In this document: positions 26,812 to 35,018 of the stretch, in pieces
How positions within the stretch are numbered: the first letter of the stretch is position 1
Layout: the number at the start of each line of letters is the position of its first letter
NCBI GenBank assembly: GCA_048264105.1
Contig: JBLXDJ010000003.1
Coordinates: forward strand, 186,001 to 250,000
Direction of reading: 5' to 3'
Source of the DNA: Oceanospirillum sp048264105
GTDB taxonomy: Bacteria > Pseudomonadota > Gammaproteobacteria > Pseudomonadales > Halomonadaceae
DNA length: 64,000 nt
Program-made: the position numbers and the translations under genes
Notes under the pieces: model-generated
Seen by the model: the letters and a program-made list of their open reading frames with translations, nothing else
Told to the model about the DNA's origin: nothing
Databases searched by the model: none

Positions 26812-26827
26812 TGGCCTAAACCTTGTA
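26812..26827 (+). promoter_or_regulatory. Sigma-54 (-24/-12) promoter for the CoA-transferase gene
   Basis: TGGCCTAAACCTTGTA has the -24 TGGC and -12 TTG elements at the required spacing; the -12 GC is GT, a tolerated change. The predicted start is near 26838, about 60 bp before the coding start. The neighbouring activator gene and half-site cluster strengthen the call. Confidence 0.7.
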
Positions 26828-26899
26828 GTAATAACTCTAAGATTCAGCTCCTATGAGCTAACAACTTCTGAAAATAAAAATAATCTGAGAGTTATTAAA

Positions 26900-28561
26900 A
26901 TGGACAAGTTAATCAGCGCCGAACAGGCGGCTCAGCTCATCAACGACAATGCCACAATCTCCACCGGCGGCTTTATCGGCATCGGTTTTGCCGAAACACT
27001 GGCCAAGGCGATTGAGCAGCGTTTTCTGGAAACCGGACACCCCAACAATCTGTCTCTGGTTTATGCCGCCGGTCAGGGTGATGCTCAAACCCGGGGCCTC
27101 AATCACTTTGCCCACAAGGGTCTGGTGAAGAAGGTGTTAGGCGGACACTGGGGACTGGCTCCGGGACTGGGCCGTATGGCGATGAATAACGAGATTGCCG
27201 CCTACAATCTGCCTCAGGGGGTTATCTGTCATCTGTATCGAGATATCGCAGCAGGCAAACCCGGCACTCTGACCCGCGTTGGCCTGCACACCTTTGTCGA
27301 CCCCCGACAGGATGGCGGCAAGGTGAATCAGGTCAGCGAGGAAGATCATGTACAGCTGATGCCGATTAATGGCGAGGATTACCTGTTCTATAAAAGCTTC
27401 CCGCTGGATGTGGCGCTGCTTCGCGGCACTACGGCAGATGCTGAAGGTAATATCTCCATGGAGCGGGAAGCTCTGCCCCTTGATGGCCTTGCTATCGCTC
27501 AGGCGGTGCATAACAGCGGCGGCAAAGTCTTTGTGCAGGTGGAACGTCTGACCGAACAACATCAGCTGACGCCGGATCGGGTTCGTATTCCGGCAAGCCT
27601 GGTGGATTACGTTATTGTTGCCCCGGCGGAGGATCATCCGCAAACCTTTGCCGAAAGCTATAACCCCGCCTACACCGGCGAGATCCGCGTGCCTCAGACA
27701 CAGGTCAATCCGGTCGAGCTGGATGCCCGTAAGGTGATCGGCCGTCGTGCGCTGCTTGAGCTGAAAAAAGGCGGTGTGATCAATCTGGGCATCGGCATGC
27801 CGGAAATGGTGTCACAGGTGGCAGCCGAAGAAGGTCTGCTCAGCAGTTTCACCCTCAGCGTTGAACCCGGTGGCATCGGCGGACAGCCCGCCAGCGGTCT
27901 TAGCTTTGGTGCGGTAACCAATGCGACCTCGGTTGTGGATCAACCGGCTCAGTTTGACTTCTATGATGGCGGCGGTCTGGATCAGGCCTTTCTGGGACTT
28001 GCGGAAACCTGCCCGGAGGGACATGTGAACGTCAGCCGCTTTGGCCCTAAGCTGGCAGGGGCCGGTGGCTTTATCAACATCACCCAGAACACACAGGAAG
28101 TCTTTTTCCTCGGCACTTTTACCTCCGGCACGCAGGAGCTGACCTTTGAAGGGGAGTCCCTCCAGGTGCTCAGCAACGGCAAACAGAAGAAGTTCTGCCA
28201 GTCCGTGCAGCAGATCACCTTTAACGGTGAATACGCCGCAAGGAAGGGCCAGAAAGTGACCTACATTACCGAACGCGCCGTGTTCCAGTTAACGGAGAAG
28301 GGGCTGAAACTCACAGAGATCGCACCGGGCGTCGATCTTGAAGAGGATATTCTGGCGCAGATGGATTTCAGGCCGGAGATTGCGGAGTATCTGATCGAAA
28401 TGGATCACCGCCTGTTCCGCAAAGGCCCCATGAATATTCGCTACGCCGGAAGCACACCGGTAAAGCAACTACGCTCGATGTTTAAGGAAGTTGCTTCCCA
28501 TCGGGCAACCTCTCCGAACACAAATGACAGCCCAGCCCGGGAACCGGCCTTGGCCAGCTAA
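26900..28561 (+). CDS. Fused acyl-CoA:acetate CoA-transferase (YdiF type)
   Basis: A 553-residue family I CoA-transferase in which the alpha and beta halves are fused, like E. coli YdiF (531) and propionate CoA-transferases. The catalytic glutamate, which forms the glutamyl-CoA intermediate, is E322 in SVEPGGIGG. Other family blocks are YAAGQGDAQTRGLNHFAHKG, GTFVDPRQ-like TFVDPRQDGG, and FYDGGGLDQAFLG. It moves CoA between short-chain acyl groups such as acetate, propionate or acetoacetate; the exact substrate is not visible. It has its own sigma-54-type promoter and a downstream terminator, so it is a single-gene unit. Confidence 0.9.
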   Translation: MDKLISAEQAAQLINDNATISTGGFIGIGFAETLAKAIEQRFLETGHPNNLSLVYAAGQGDAQTRGLNHFAHKGLVKKVLGGHWGLAPGLGRMAMNNEIAAYNLPQGVICHLYRDIAAGKPGTLTRVGLHTFVDPRQDGGKVNQVSEEDHVQLMPINGEDYLFYKSFPLDVALLRGTTADAEGNISMEREALPLDGLAIAQAVHNSGGKVFVQVERLTEQHQLTPDRVRIPASLVDYVIVAPAEDHPQTFAESYNPAYTGEIRVPQTQVNPVELDARKVIGRRALLELKKGGVINLGIGMPEMVSQVAAEEGLLSSFTLSVEPGGIGGQPASGLSFGAVTNATSVVDQPAQFDFYDGGGLDQAFLGLAETCPEGHVNVSRFGPKLAGAGGFINITQNTQEVFFLGTFTSGTQELTFEGESLQVLSNGKQKKFCQSVQQITFNGEYAARKGQKVTYITERAVFQLTEKGLKLTEIAPGVDLEEDILAQMDFRPEIAEYLIEMDHRLFRKGPMNIRYAGSTPVKQLRSMFKEVASHRATSPNTNDSPAREPALAS

Positions 28562-28584
28562 ACGGCTCTGTCTAAACAAAAACA

Positions 28585-28625
28585 AAACAGGCTGATGGGG
28601 CGGTAAAGCCCTCATCAGCCTGTTT
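28585..28625. terminator. Bidirectional terminator after the CoA-transferase gene
   Basis: AAACAGGCTGATG (28585-28597) pairs with CATCAGCCTGTTT (28613-28625), with an inner GGGC/GCCC pairing. It separates the CoA-transferase gene from the small convergent gene. Confidence 0.87.
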
Positions 28626-28671
28626 CGTTACGGGTGTTGGGTAATACACCAGCGTGATGATCAGCAGCAGA

Positions 28672-28974
28672 TCAATGAGTGGTATCACCTTTAACCGGCT
28701 GACTGGTCATCAGCTTGGTCACATATTCTGCACGACTGCTGCTGTTTACGGTTCGCTCTTTCTCATCACACCATGAGATCAGTTCTTCCACATCAACCGG
28801 AACTTTTACCACCTCAATCCCCTTGGCAGAAAATGTCACGATCATCTCTTCTGTTTTTTCGGCCCACTCCTGCCAGCTGCTTTCCAGCATGTTGGCATCT
28901 TCAGCGACTTCCAGAAAACGCTGCCACTGATCTTCTCTAATCCAACAAATGCCCGCCTGATGCTGTATCGCCAT
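28672..28974 (-). CDS. Small acidic protein of unknown function
   Basis: A 100-residue cytosolic protein with no signal peptide or membrane helix and no family I recognise. It opens MAIQHQAGICWIREDQWQRFLEVAED and is rich in Glu, Asp and Trp, with helical predictions around 15-45 and 60-90. An AGGAC ribosome-site-like sequence lies before the ATG. Codon use looks like that of its neighbours. The conserved-looking ICWI... FSAKGIEVVKVPVD pattern suggests a small alpha/beta fold. It is likely real, but its function cannot be given. Confidence 0.65.
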   Translation of the reverse strand: MAIQHQAGICWIREDQWQRFLEVAEDANMLESSWQEWAEKTEEMIVTFSAKGIEVVKVPVDVEELISWCDEKERTVNSSSRAEYVTKLMTSQPVKGDTTH

Positions 28975-29229
28975 AATCTTGTCCTGTTATGCGCAAGGTA
29001 ACTCGAATACGCGCCCCACAGCGAAAAGCTGCTGCAGTTCAAAACGCAAAATGAATATCAGACCCTAACACAGTTTTACTCAGGGTTTCAGTGACACCCG
29101 CCAGCCTTTTAGTGTCCCGGCCTCAGCTTAAAAGCTCTATTCTGATCCTGAAAAGCACTTTGTTTTAACAGCTCTTTTGGCATCAGCCCGTTTTCGGGCA
29201 CAATAGAGTGACATGACAAGAGAGCCACT

Positions 29230-29796
29230 ATGAAATCAGAGACTCCGGACCCAACGCATCTGCAGAAACTGCTTGCCCGTTGCCAGCAACAGGAGCCCAA
29301 AGCGCTGAAGGCGCTTTATAAAGCGACCTCTTCGCATCTGTTTGCCGTTTTGCTGCGTATCTTACGCAATGAGAGCCACGCGGAAGATTGTCTTCAGCAG
29401 GTGTTCCTTAAGATCTGGAACAGCGCCGGTCAGTACAATCCTGAGATTGCCCGCCCGATGACCTGGATGAATACGATCGCCCGTAATCAGGCTCTTGACT
29501 GGCTGCGCCGCCATAAAAATGACCAGCTGAATGACAGCGATGAGGTACTGCTGCAGCAGGCTGATCCTGCGGGACAGACTGAAGTGCTGGCCCAGCAGTG
29601 GCAACATTCCGATCAGGTGCATCACTGTCTTCGTGAGCTGAAAGATGCTCAGCGCCAGTGTATCGAACTGGCTTATTTTGAAGGCTATAGCCATCAGGAG
29701 CTGTCCGAGCGGCTGGACCAACCGCTGGGCACTGTAAAAACCTGGATTCGTCGTGGTCTTGAGAGGTTGAAATCATGTCTGAGCCCAATCATGTAA
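29230..29796 (+). CDS. ECF-type RNA polymerase sigma factor
   Basis: A 188-residue group 4 (extracytoplasmic function) sigma factor. Region 2 is at about 20-90 (LYKATSSHLFAVLLRIL... HAEDCLQQVFLKIW, then PMTWMNTIARNQALDWLRR for -10 recognition), and region 4 at about 135-185 with the helix-turn-helix YSHQELSERLDQPLGTVKTWIRRGLERL. Its last 22 bp overlap the anti-sigma gene, so the pair is coupled. The layout resembles the SigK/RskA class and the P. aeruginosa SbrI/SbrR pair; the signal it answers is not visible. Confidence 0.92.
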   Translation: MKSETPDPTHLQKLLARCQQQEPKALKALYKATSSHLFAVLLRILRNESHAEDCLQQVFLKIWNSAGQYNPEIARPMTWMNTIARNQALDWLRRHKNDQLNDSDEVLLQQADPAGQTEVLAQQWQHSDQVHHCLRELKDAQRQCIELAYFEGYSHQELSERLDQPLGTVKTWIRRGLERLKSCLSPIM

Positions 29797-30503
29797 CCGA
29801 ACCCTATGACCTGACCTCACCGGAACAGCGTCATCTGGCGGCTGGCGAATATGTGCTGAATACACTGTCGCCAAGAGAAAAGGCATCCTTTGAAGCTCTG
29901 CTGGCTTTCAGCCCGGATCTGCAGGCCGATGTTCAGCAGTGGCGGGAACAACTTCAGGTTCTGGATTCCAGCCTTCAGCCGGTTCGGCCCCCTGCTCGTC
30001 TCTGGAAAAAGATAGAGCAGCAGATCGCTCCATCCAGAACCGGTTTCGGCCTGAAATTCTGGCAGCTGTCAGCGATGGTTTCGTTCTCTTTTGCCCTGGC
30101 TCTGGCGACGGTACTGCTGATCAAACCACCGATGATCAATGCCGATATGGCCGATCATCTGTACGTGGTGAACTCTCAGGAGAAACAACCCGCCTGGCTG
30201 GTTAATGCCAGCATGGATCGCAGTCATCTGATGGTACAAACCGTAAAGCCTGCATCCATTCCGGATGGTAAAGTCTGCAAGCTCTGGCTTAAGGTCGGCG
30301 ATCAGTACGCGATGGTGGGTACACTGCCCCATTCCGGTCTGATCAAGCTGAATGTTCCCCAGTGGATGCAGACTCAGCTGGTCAATGCTCAGATTATTGT
30401 CAGTGTCGACCCGATGGACAGCGACAACAACCCTGATGAAATGGGACCGGTTGTCGATAAGGGCGGCTTTATGCCTCTGGAAGGTTCCCTGCGCCGGTTC
30501 TGA
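29775..30503 (+). CDS. Membrane anti-sigma factor (RskA type)
   Basis: A 242-residue single-pass anti-sigma factor. The N-terminal cytoplasmic part (about 15-85) has the sigma-binding pattern AAGEYVLNTLSPREKASFEALLAF, typical of the class without a zinc HxxxCxxC motif. One membrane helix lies at about 97-117 (LSAMVSFSFALALATVLLI). The periplasmic C-terminal part (about 125-235) is the RskA domain. Release normally needs regulated proteolysis. It overlaps the sigma gene by 22 bp. The product probably holds the partner sigma factor at the membrane until an envelope signal arrives. Confidence 0.88.
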   Translation: MSEPNHVTEPYDLTSPEQRHLAAGEYVLNTLSPREKASFEALLAFSPDLQADVQQWREQLQVLDSSLQPVRPPARLWKKIEQQIAPSRTGFGLKFWQLSAMVSFSFALALATVLLIKPPMINADMADHLYVVNSQEKQPAWLVNASMDRSHLMVQTVKPASIPDGKVCKLWLKVGDQYAMVGTLPHSGLIKLNVPQWMQTQLVNAQIIVSVDPMDSDNNPDEMGPVVDKGGFMPLEGSLRRF

Positions 30504-30864
30504 TCCGGTCTCAGACAGGCTCTGGCACGGTGACGGATTCAAACCAGCACGTGCCGGATTCTCCCCCATGCAGGTTTTCTGCATCAGTAAAACCACCTCA
30601 CTAACCCCAGCAATAAAGCGGGATAAGCTGTCTTAACGACGGCATTCCGGTTTTCCCCACAGAAGATGCCATCAAAACATGCTTTAGGACAATTTTATAA
30701 CCTGCAATAAACCTACATGAACGCGCAATGTAACAGAAAGTTTAAACAATCACTGCTAGAATGAATCTTTAAAAACATAGGCATGGATGCAGATCTCCTC
30801 CGAGGCAGACTTGGCATCGATTGCATCCACCCAAGTTATACTTTGCAAGCCCAGAGGGAGTGTT
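30504..30864. other. Intergenic region and leader before the chemoreceptor gene
   Basis: A 361-bp stretch without a gene. The part after the anti-sigma stop holds an imperfect GGCAC/GTGCC hairpin (about 30522-30556) without a T-run. The second half holds an extended -10 promoter (30754-30762) and a leader of about 95 bp. In that leader GGATGCA (30785-30791) and TGCATCC (30822-30828) can pair around a 30-base loop that itself can fold (CTC/GAG). I cannot match it to a known riboswitch. Confidence 0.45.
30754..30762 (+). promoter_or_regulatory. Extended -10 promoter for the chemoreceptor gene
   Basis: TGCTAGAAT contains a 5-of-6 TATAAT-like box preceded by TG. No clear -35 and no FliA (TAAA... 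GCCGATAA) promoter is seen. Transcription would start near 30769. Confidence 0.45.
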
Positions 30865-32493
30865 ATGAATCTTCAGGAATTTACAGTAAAGGCCCGCCTT
30901 TACTTTCTTATAGGACTAGCGGTGGTGGCGATGGCCATCCTCCAGTTTTTGTCGCTTCAGGATCACAGAGACGCCCTGTTTGAAGACTCCAACCAGAAAG
31001 TTAAAGCACTTGTAGAGTCTGCCCACACCATGATCTCCGGCTATGCTGCTCTGGCTAAATCCGGTGCTATGTCTGAAGAAGAAGCCAAAGCTGCTGCCAA
31101 GCGCTCTGTTCAGAATATGATCTATGCCGACGGCGAATACTTCTTTGTACTGGATTACGATGCCGTAACTATTGCCCATGGTGGTGATGCTAAGGTTGTT
31201 GGTCGTGATCTCTCCGGCGTTAAAACTCAGGATGGCCAGTTTGTCTTTAAAGATATCGCCAACTTGGGTCGTCAGGGCAAAGCGGATGGTTTCTTTACCT
31301 ATCGTTGGCCAAAAGCAGGCTTCAACGAACCCAAGCGCAAAACATCCTACGTTAAAGTTCTGCCCGAATGGCAGTGGGTTGTCGGCTCCGGTGATTACAT
31401 CTACGAAATCGAAGAACTCTTTGTTGATGAGCTGATCCATGCCGCTATTCAATTAGCTATCGTATTGGCCATCATGCTGGCGGTTGCTGTCGCAATCACC
31501 CGTTCTGTTACCGAACCTCTGGCCCAGGTCAGTAAAACCATGGATCAGGTTGCCAGCGGCGATCTGCGGGTTCGTGTCAACATGAAGGGCAAGGACGAGC
31601 TGAGCAGCATGTCCCGCTCCGTGGATCACACCCTGCAAACCTTCCAGGATCTGATCTTCCTGCTGACCAGCTCCGTCAACCAGCTGCAGGGCGCAGCGGA
31701 AGAGCTGGCCTCAACTGCCGAGCAAACCAGTACCGGTATCCGTCGTCAGTCTGAAGAGACGGATCTGCTGTCTACCGCAATGAACGAGATGTCTGCAACG
31801 GTTCAGGAAGTGGCTCATAACGCTAGTGCCAGCGCTCAGGCAACCAACGCCGCTGATGAAGAAGCTGACGAAGGTAACCACGAAGTAGAAGACACCGTTA
31901 ACAAGATCACTCACCTGAGCCACGAAGTGGAAGAAGCTTCCCGTGTTATTCGTGCTCTGGAAAGCGACACCGAAGAGATCGGCACCGTACTGGAAGTGAT
32001 TCAGGGTATCTCCGAACAAACCAACCTGCTGGCACTGAACGCCGCCATTGAGGCTGCCCGTGCCGGTGAAAGCGGACGTGGTTTTGCCGTGGTTGCCGAT
32101 GAGGTTCGTCAGCTGGCACAGCGTACTCAGGATTCCACCAAAGAGATCCGCGACATGAACGACCGCCTGCGTAACGGTGCCCGTAATGCCGTGGAAGTAA
32201 TGGAGCGCAGCCGTAAGTGGGCGGAGGAATCCGTTGGAGCCGCTACACACGCCGGTGAAGAGCTGAAAATGATTGTTCAGCAGATGCAGACTGTTCGCGA
32301 TATGACCGCTCAGGTTGCAACGGCGACTGAAGAACAAAGCGCTGTTGCTGAAGAGATGAACCGCAATCTGGTGAACATTGTGAACGTTTCTGCAGAAGCA
32401 GCCACAGGTTCCGATATGGTTGCAGCCAGCAGTGAAGAGCTGTCGCAACTGGCGGTTCAGCTGCAGCAGAACATCTCTAAGTTCAAGTGCTGA
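30865..32493 (+). CDS. Methyl-accepting chemotaxis protein with sCache_2 sensor
   Basis: A 542-residue chemoreceptor. One membrane helix (about 10-28) leads to a periplasmic single-Cache domain of the sCache_2 type (about 35-185, MIYADGEYFFVLDYDAVTIAHGG... WVVGSGDYIYEIE), then a second helix (about 195-215), a HAMP domain and a long coiled-coil signalling domain. The hairpin tip is intact: GISEQTNLLALNAAIEAARAGESGRGFAVVADEVRQLAQRT. There is no C-terminal CheR-binding pentapeptide (ends ISKFKC). sCache_2 receptors often sense small organic acids. The ATG is set by AGAGGGAG upstream. Confidence 0.93.
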   Translation: MNLQEFTVKARLYFLIGLAVVAMAILQFLSLQDHRDALFEDSNQKVKALVESAHTMISGYAALAKSGAMSEEEAKAAAKRSVQNMIYADGEYFFVLDYDAVTIAHGGDAKVVGRDLSGVKTQDGQFVFKDIANLGRQGKADGFFTYRWPKAGFNEPKRKTSYVKVLPEWQWVVGSGDYIYEIEELFVDELIHAAIQLAIVLAIMLAVAVAITRSVTEPLAQVSKTMDQVASGDLRVRVNMKGKDELSSMSRSVDHTLQTFQDLIFLLTSSVNQLQGAAEELASTAEQTSTGIRRQSEETDLLSTAMNEMSATVQEVAHNASASAQATNAADEEADEGNHEVEDTVNKITHLSHEVEEASRVIRALESDTEEIGTVLEVIQGISEQTNLLALNAAIEAARAGESGRGFAVVADEVRQLAQRTQDSTKEIRDMNDRLRNGARNAVEVMERSRKWAEESVGAATHAGEELKMIVQQMQTVRDMTAQVATATEEQSAVAEEMNRNLVNIVNVSAEAATGSDMVAASSEELSQLAVQLQQNISKFKC

Positions 32494-32546
32494 TCGGTTA
32501 TAAATCAGGCTATCGCTAACCCGGCAGCCTGAGCTTTAACTGAACC

Positions 32547-32599
32547 AAAAAAGCCCCGCTTCATCGCACCTTAACCGGTGTTCTGAAGCGGGGCTTTTT
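32547..32599. terminator. Bidirectional terminator between the chemoreceptor and ABC operon
   Basis: AAAAAGCCCCGCTTCA pairs with TGAAGCGGGGCTTTTT, enclosing a second small stem CACC/GGTG. T residues follow in both directions. Confidence 0.92.
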
Positions 32600-32646
32600 C
32601 ATGGATCATGACAGGCTGGTCGTTACGCCCTGATCAACCGGACAGC

Positions 32647-33384
32647 TCAGTCCTTGCTTAAAAGCTGAGAATCCAGTCCTTTAGGTTTCTCATTCGGCCA
32701 GTGCTGGTGGCGGTTAAAGTAACGCTCCAGCAGGCGGAAGATAAAGATAATCAGAGCACTGATCAGCAGATACATCACACCCGCCGCCAAGAAAATCTCC
32801 AGCGGAGTATAAGTACGGGCAATCACCGTTCGTGCCATACCGGTCAGATCCAGCAGCGTGATGGTCGAAGCCAGAGCACTACCCTTCAGCATCAGAATCA
32901 CTTCATTACCGTAGGAAGGCATCATGATACCGAAAGCCCGTGGCAGCGTAATACGACGCAGCATCTTGGGATAGCTCATACCCAACGCTTTTGCGGCTTC
33001 GATCTCACCACGAGGGATCGACTGAATCGCACCCCGCAGCAGTTCCGCAATATAAGCCGCCGTGTGCAGACCAAAGGTGATCACAGCGCACCAGTATGGC
33101 TCACGCAGAATCGGCCAGAGCGCAGACTCCTTAACCCACTCAAACTGAGACGCACCGTAGTACACCAGAAAGATCTGGATCAGCAGCGGCGTACCACGAA
33201 AGAAAAAGATGTAGGCGTAAGGCAGAGCCCGCACCCAGATATTCTCAGACACGCGCAGCAGCGCCAGAGGGATCGCCAACAGAACACCGATCAGGCCGGA
33301 GAAAAATACCAGCTCCAGTGTCAGCAGCGCACCATCCATCAGTTTCGGGATATTCTCCCAGATAACAGTCCAGTCCCAATTCAT
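32647..33384 (-). CDS. Basic amino-acid ABC transporter permease (HisM/AotM type)
   Basis: A 245-residue inner-membrane permease of the polar-amino-acid group. The pattern is that of HisM/AotM: GLIGVLLAIPLALLRVS, FFFRGTPLLIQIFLVYYG, and the EAA loop GEIEAAKALGMSYPKMLRRITLPRA that docks with the ATPase. It is the last gene of the operon, and its ATG overlaps the stop of the preceding permease gene by 4 bp. It pairs with that permease to form the channel. Confidence 0.92.
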   Translation of the reverse strand: MNWDWTVIWENIPKLMDGALLTLELVFFSGLIGVLLAIPLALLRVSENIWVRALPYAYIFFFRGTPLLIQIFLVYYGASQFEWVKESALWPILREPYWCAVITFGLHTAAYIAELLRGAIQSIPRGEIEAAKALGMSYPKMLRRITLPRAFGIMMPSYGNEVILMLKGSALASTITLLDLTGMARTVIARTYTPLEIFLAAGVMYLLISALIIFIFRLLERYFNRHQHWPNEKPKGLDSQLLSKD

Positions 33385-34073
33385 GAGCGCGCCCCCTGAT
33401 AACCACGATTGGCAAAGCGTTCCAGATAGTACAGACCTGCCATCGAAATTGAGGTCAGCAACAGATAGACACAGGCCGCCGCCAGATAAAAGGTGAACGG
33501 CTCTTTGGTATAACCTACAGCAACAGCCGCCTGGCGCATCAGCTCATTCAGGCCGATCACAGAAACCAGTGCGGTGTCTTTCAGCAATACCAAAAAGAGG
33601 TTACCCAGACCCGGTAGAGCAATACGCCATACCTGAGGCAGTGTGACCCGGATAAAGGTCTGATATTTGGTCATACCCAGCGCAACAGCCGCTTCTTTCT
33701 GGCCTTTAGGAATCTCCTGAAGAGCACTACGGAAAACTTCTGTGGCGTAAGCACCAAAGGCGATACTCAGCGCCGTTACACCGGCAACAAAGGGACTGAG
33801 TTCGATATATTCGTCATAGCCAAACTGGCTGGCAATCGCCATCAGAACCGCTGACGAACCAAAGAAGATGGTCAGAACCAACAATAATTCCGGCATACCC
33901 CGGACAAACAGGGTGTAACCATTACCGATTGCTCTGAGCGTTTTAGATGAAGACACCTTGGCAGATGCACCCAGCAAACCAAAAATCAGGCCCACTGCCA
34001 GACTGCACAATGCCAGCTGCAGCGTAACCCAGGCACCGCTGATAAGCAGATGACCAAAACCTTGCAGATCCAT
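33381..34073 (-). CDS. Basic amino-acid ABC transporter permease (HisQ/AotQ type)
   Basis: A 230-residue partner permease. It shows the HisQ-like N-terminal segment (LLISGAWVTLQLALCSLAVGLIFGLLGA), the FVRGMPELLLVLTIFFG motif, and the EAA loop GQKEAAVALGMTKYQTFIRVTLPQ. Five membrane helices are visible. It lies 84 bp after the binding-protein gene, with a strong hairpin in the gap, and is translationally coupled to the next permease gene. Confidence 0.92.
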   Translation of the reverse strand: MDLQGFGHLLISGAWVTLQLALCSLAVGLIFGLLGASAKVSSSKTLRAIGNGYTLFVRGMPELLLVLTIFFGSSAVLMAIASQFGYDEYIELSPFVAGVTALSIAFGAYATEVFRSALQEIPKGQKEAAVALGMTKYQTFIRVTLPQVWRIALPGLGNLFLVLLKDTALVSVIGLNELMRQAAVAVGYTKEPFTFYLAAACVYLLLTSISMAGLYYLERFANRGYQGARS

Positions 34074-34110
34074 AGGAGATACCGATGACGTTAAGGATGA
34101 GGTTTAAAAA

Positions 34111-34135
34111 GTAATGGCCGCATGGCGGCCATTAC
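34111..34135 (-). other. Intercistronic hairpin between binding-protein and permease genes
   Basis: GTAATGGCCG (34111-34120) and CGGCCATTAC (34126-34135) form a 10-bp perfect stem with a 5-base loop and no following T-run. Placed right after the binding-protein gene, it probably protects the upstream mRNA from decay, giving more binding protein than permease, as known for similar operons. Confidence 0.65.
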
Positions 34136-34157
34136 AGATCAGACGTAACGCCCGGTC

Positions 34158-34907
34158 TTAGTAGATAGAGAACGGGAAGTACTTCGCGTTGATACGGTCA
34201 TAAGTACCGTTTTCCAGAATCTCTTTCAGCGCTTTGTTCATTTTCTGGCGCAGTTTGTCGTTCTTGCGAACAGCGATGCCGATCTTGTCATCGATATCGA
34301 TTTTCTCGCCTTTGAACTCAAACGCCTGACCGGATTCAGAACGCAGCCAGTCATAAGCCGGCAGCTGGTCAGAAACGATAGCATCCAGACGGCCGGAAGC
34401 CAGATCCAAGTATGCATTGTCCTGGGTGTCGTACAGCTTAACGCTTACTTTGTCGCCCAGATTGTCTTCCAGATACTGACCGGCGATGGTCGCACGCTGA
34501 GCACCAATCGCTTTACCGGAAACCATGTCAGGAGAGAACTTGCTCTTCTTAGGCGCAACAAAAATCAGGCTGTTGGAGTAGTACGGGTCAGTAAAATCAA
34601 CCACACGGCTACGCTCAGGGGTGATCGACATACTGGCGATAATCGCGTCGTATTTACGCGCCATCAGACCCGGAATAATACCGTCCCAGTCCTGTGCAAC
34701 GATGGTGCAATCGGCTTTCATCTGCTCACACAGAGCGTTTGCAATATCAACGTCAAAGCCCTTCAGTTTGCCGGACTCATCGATAAAGTTGAAAGGTGCG
34801 TAAGCACCTTCAGTTGCAATGCGGATTTTGTCCGCAGCCATACTGAAAGGAGCGGTAAGGGTCGCCGCAACAACGGCTACACTAGCCAGAGCATGCTTCA
34901 GATTCAT
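34158..34907 (-). CDS. Periplasmic lysine/arginine/ornithine-type binding protein
   Basis: A 249-residue solute-binding protein of family 3. A signal peptide (about 1-24, ending SMA) precedes DKIRIATEGAYAPFNFIDESGKLKGFDVDIANALC, the standard opening of LAO/ArgT/HisJ proteins. The ligand-site pattern TPERSRVVDFTDPYY and the hinge GVQRAT-like IGAQRATIAGQYL are present. The overall pattern favours basic amino acids (arginine, ornithine, lysine or histidine). It is the second gene of the operon, after the ATPase gene. Confidence 0.92.
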   Translation of the reverse strand: MNLKHALASVAVVAATLTAPFSMAADKIRIATEGAYAPFNFIDESGKLKGFDVDIANALCEQMKADCTIVAQDWDGIIPGLMARKYDAIIASMSITPERSRVVDFTDPYYSNSLIFVAPKKSKFSPDMVSGKAIGAQRATIAGQYLEDNLGDKVSVKLYDTQDNAYLDLASGRLDAIVSDQLPAYDWLRSESGQAFEFKGEKIDIDDKIGIAVRKNDKLRQKMNKALKEILENGTYDRINAKYFPFSIY

Positions 34908-35018
34908 TGTGGATTCCTCTTGGGATTTATTTTTATTTATTGCAGTACGCCGAAAACGCTCAGGGCTTATCGGGTACGGTTTTTAACGCCATGGTAAGGC
35001 ACCATAAGCAGATAAAGC

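Noticed and set aside
30769..30864. Possible cyclic di-GMP riboswitch in the chemoreceptor leader
   Set aside because: The conserved GEMM core and tetraloop receptor bases are not present; kept only as an unassigned leader fold.
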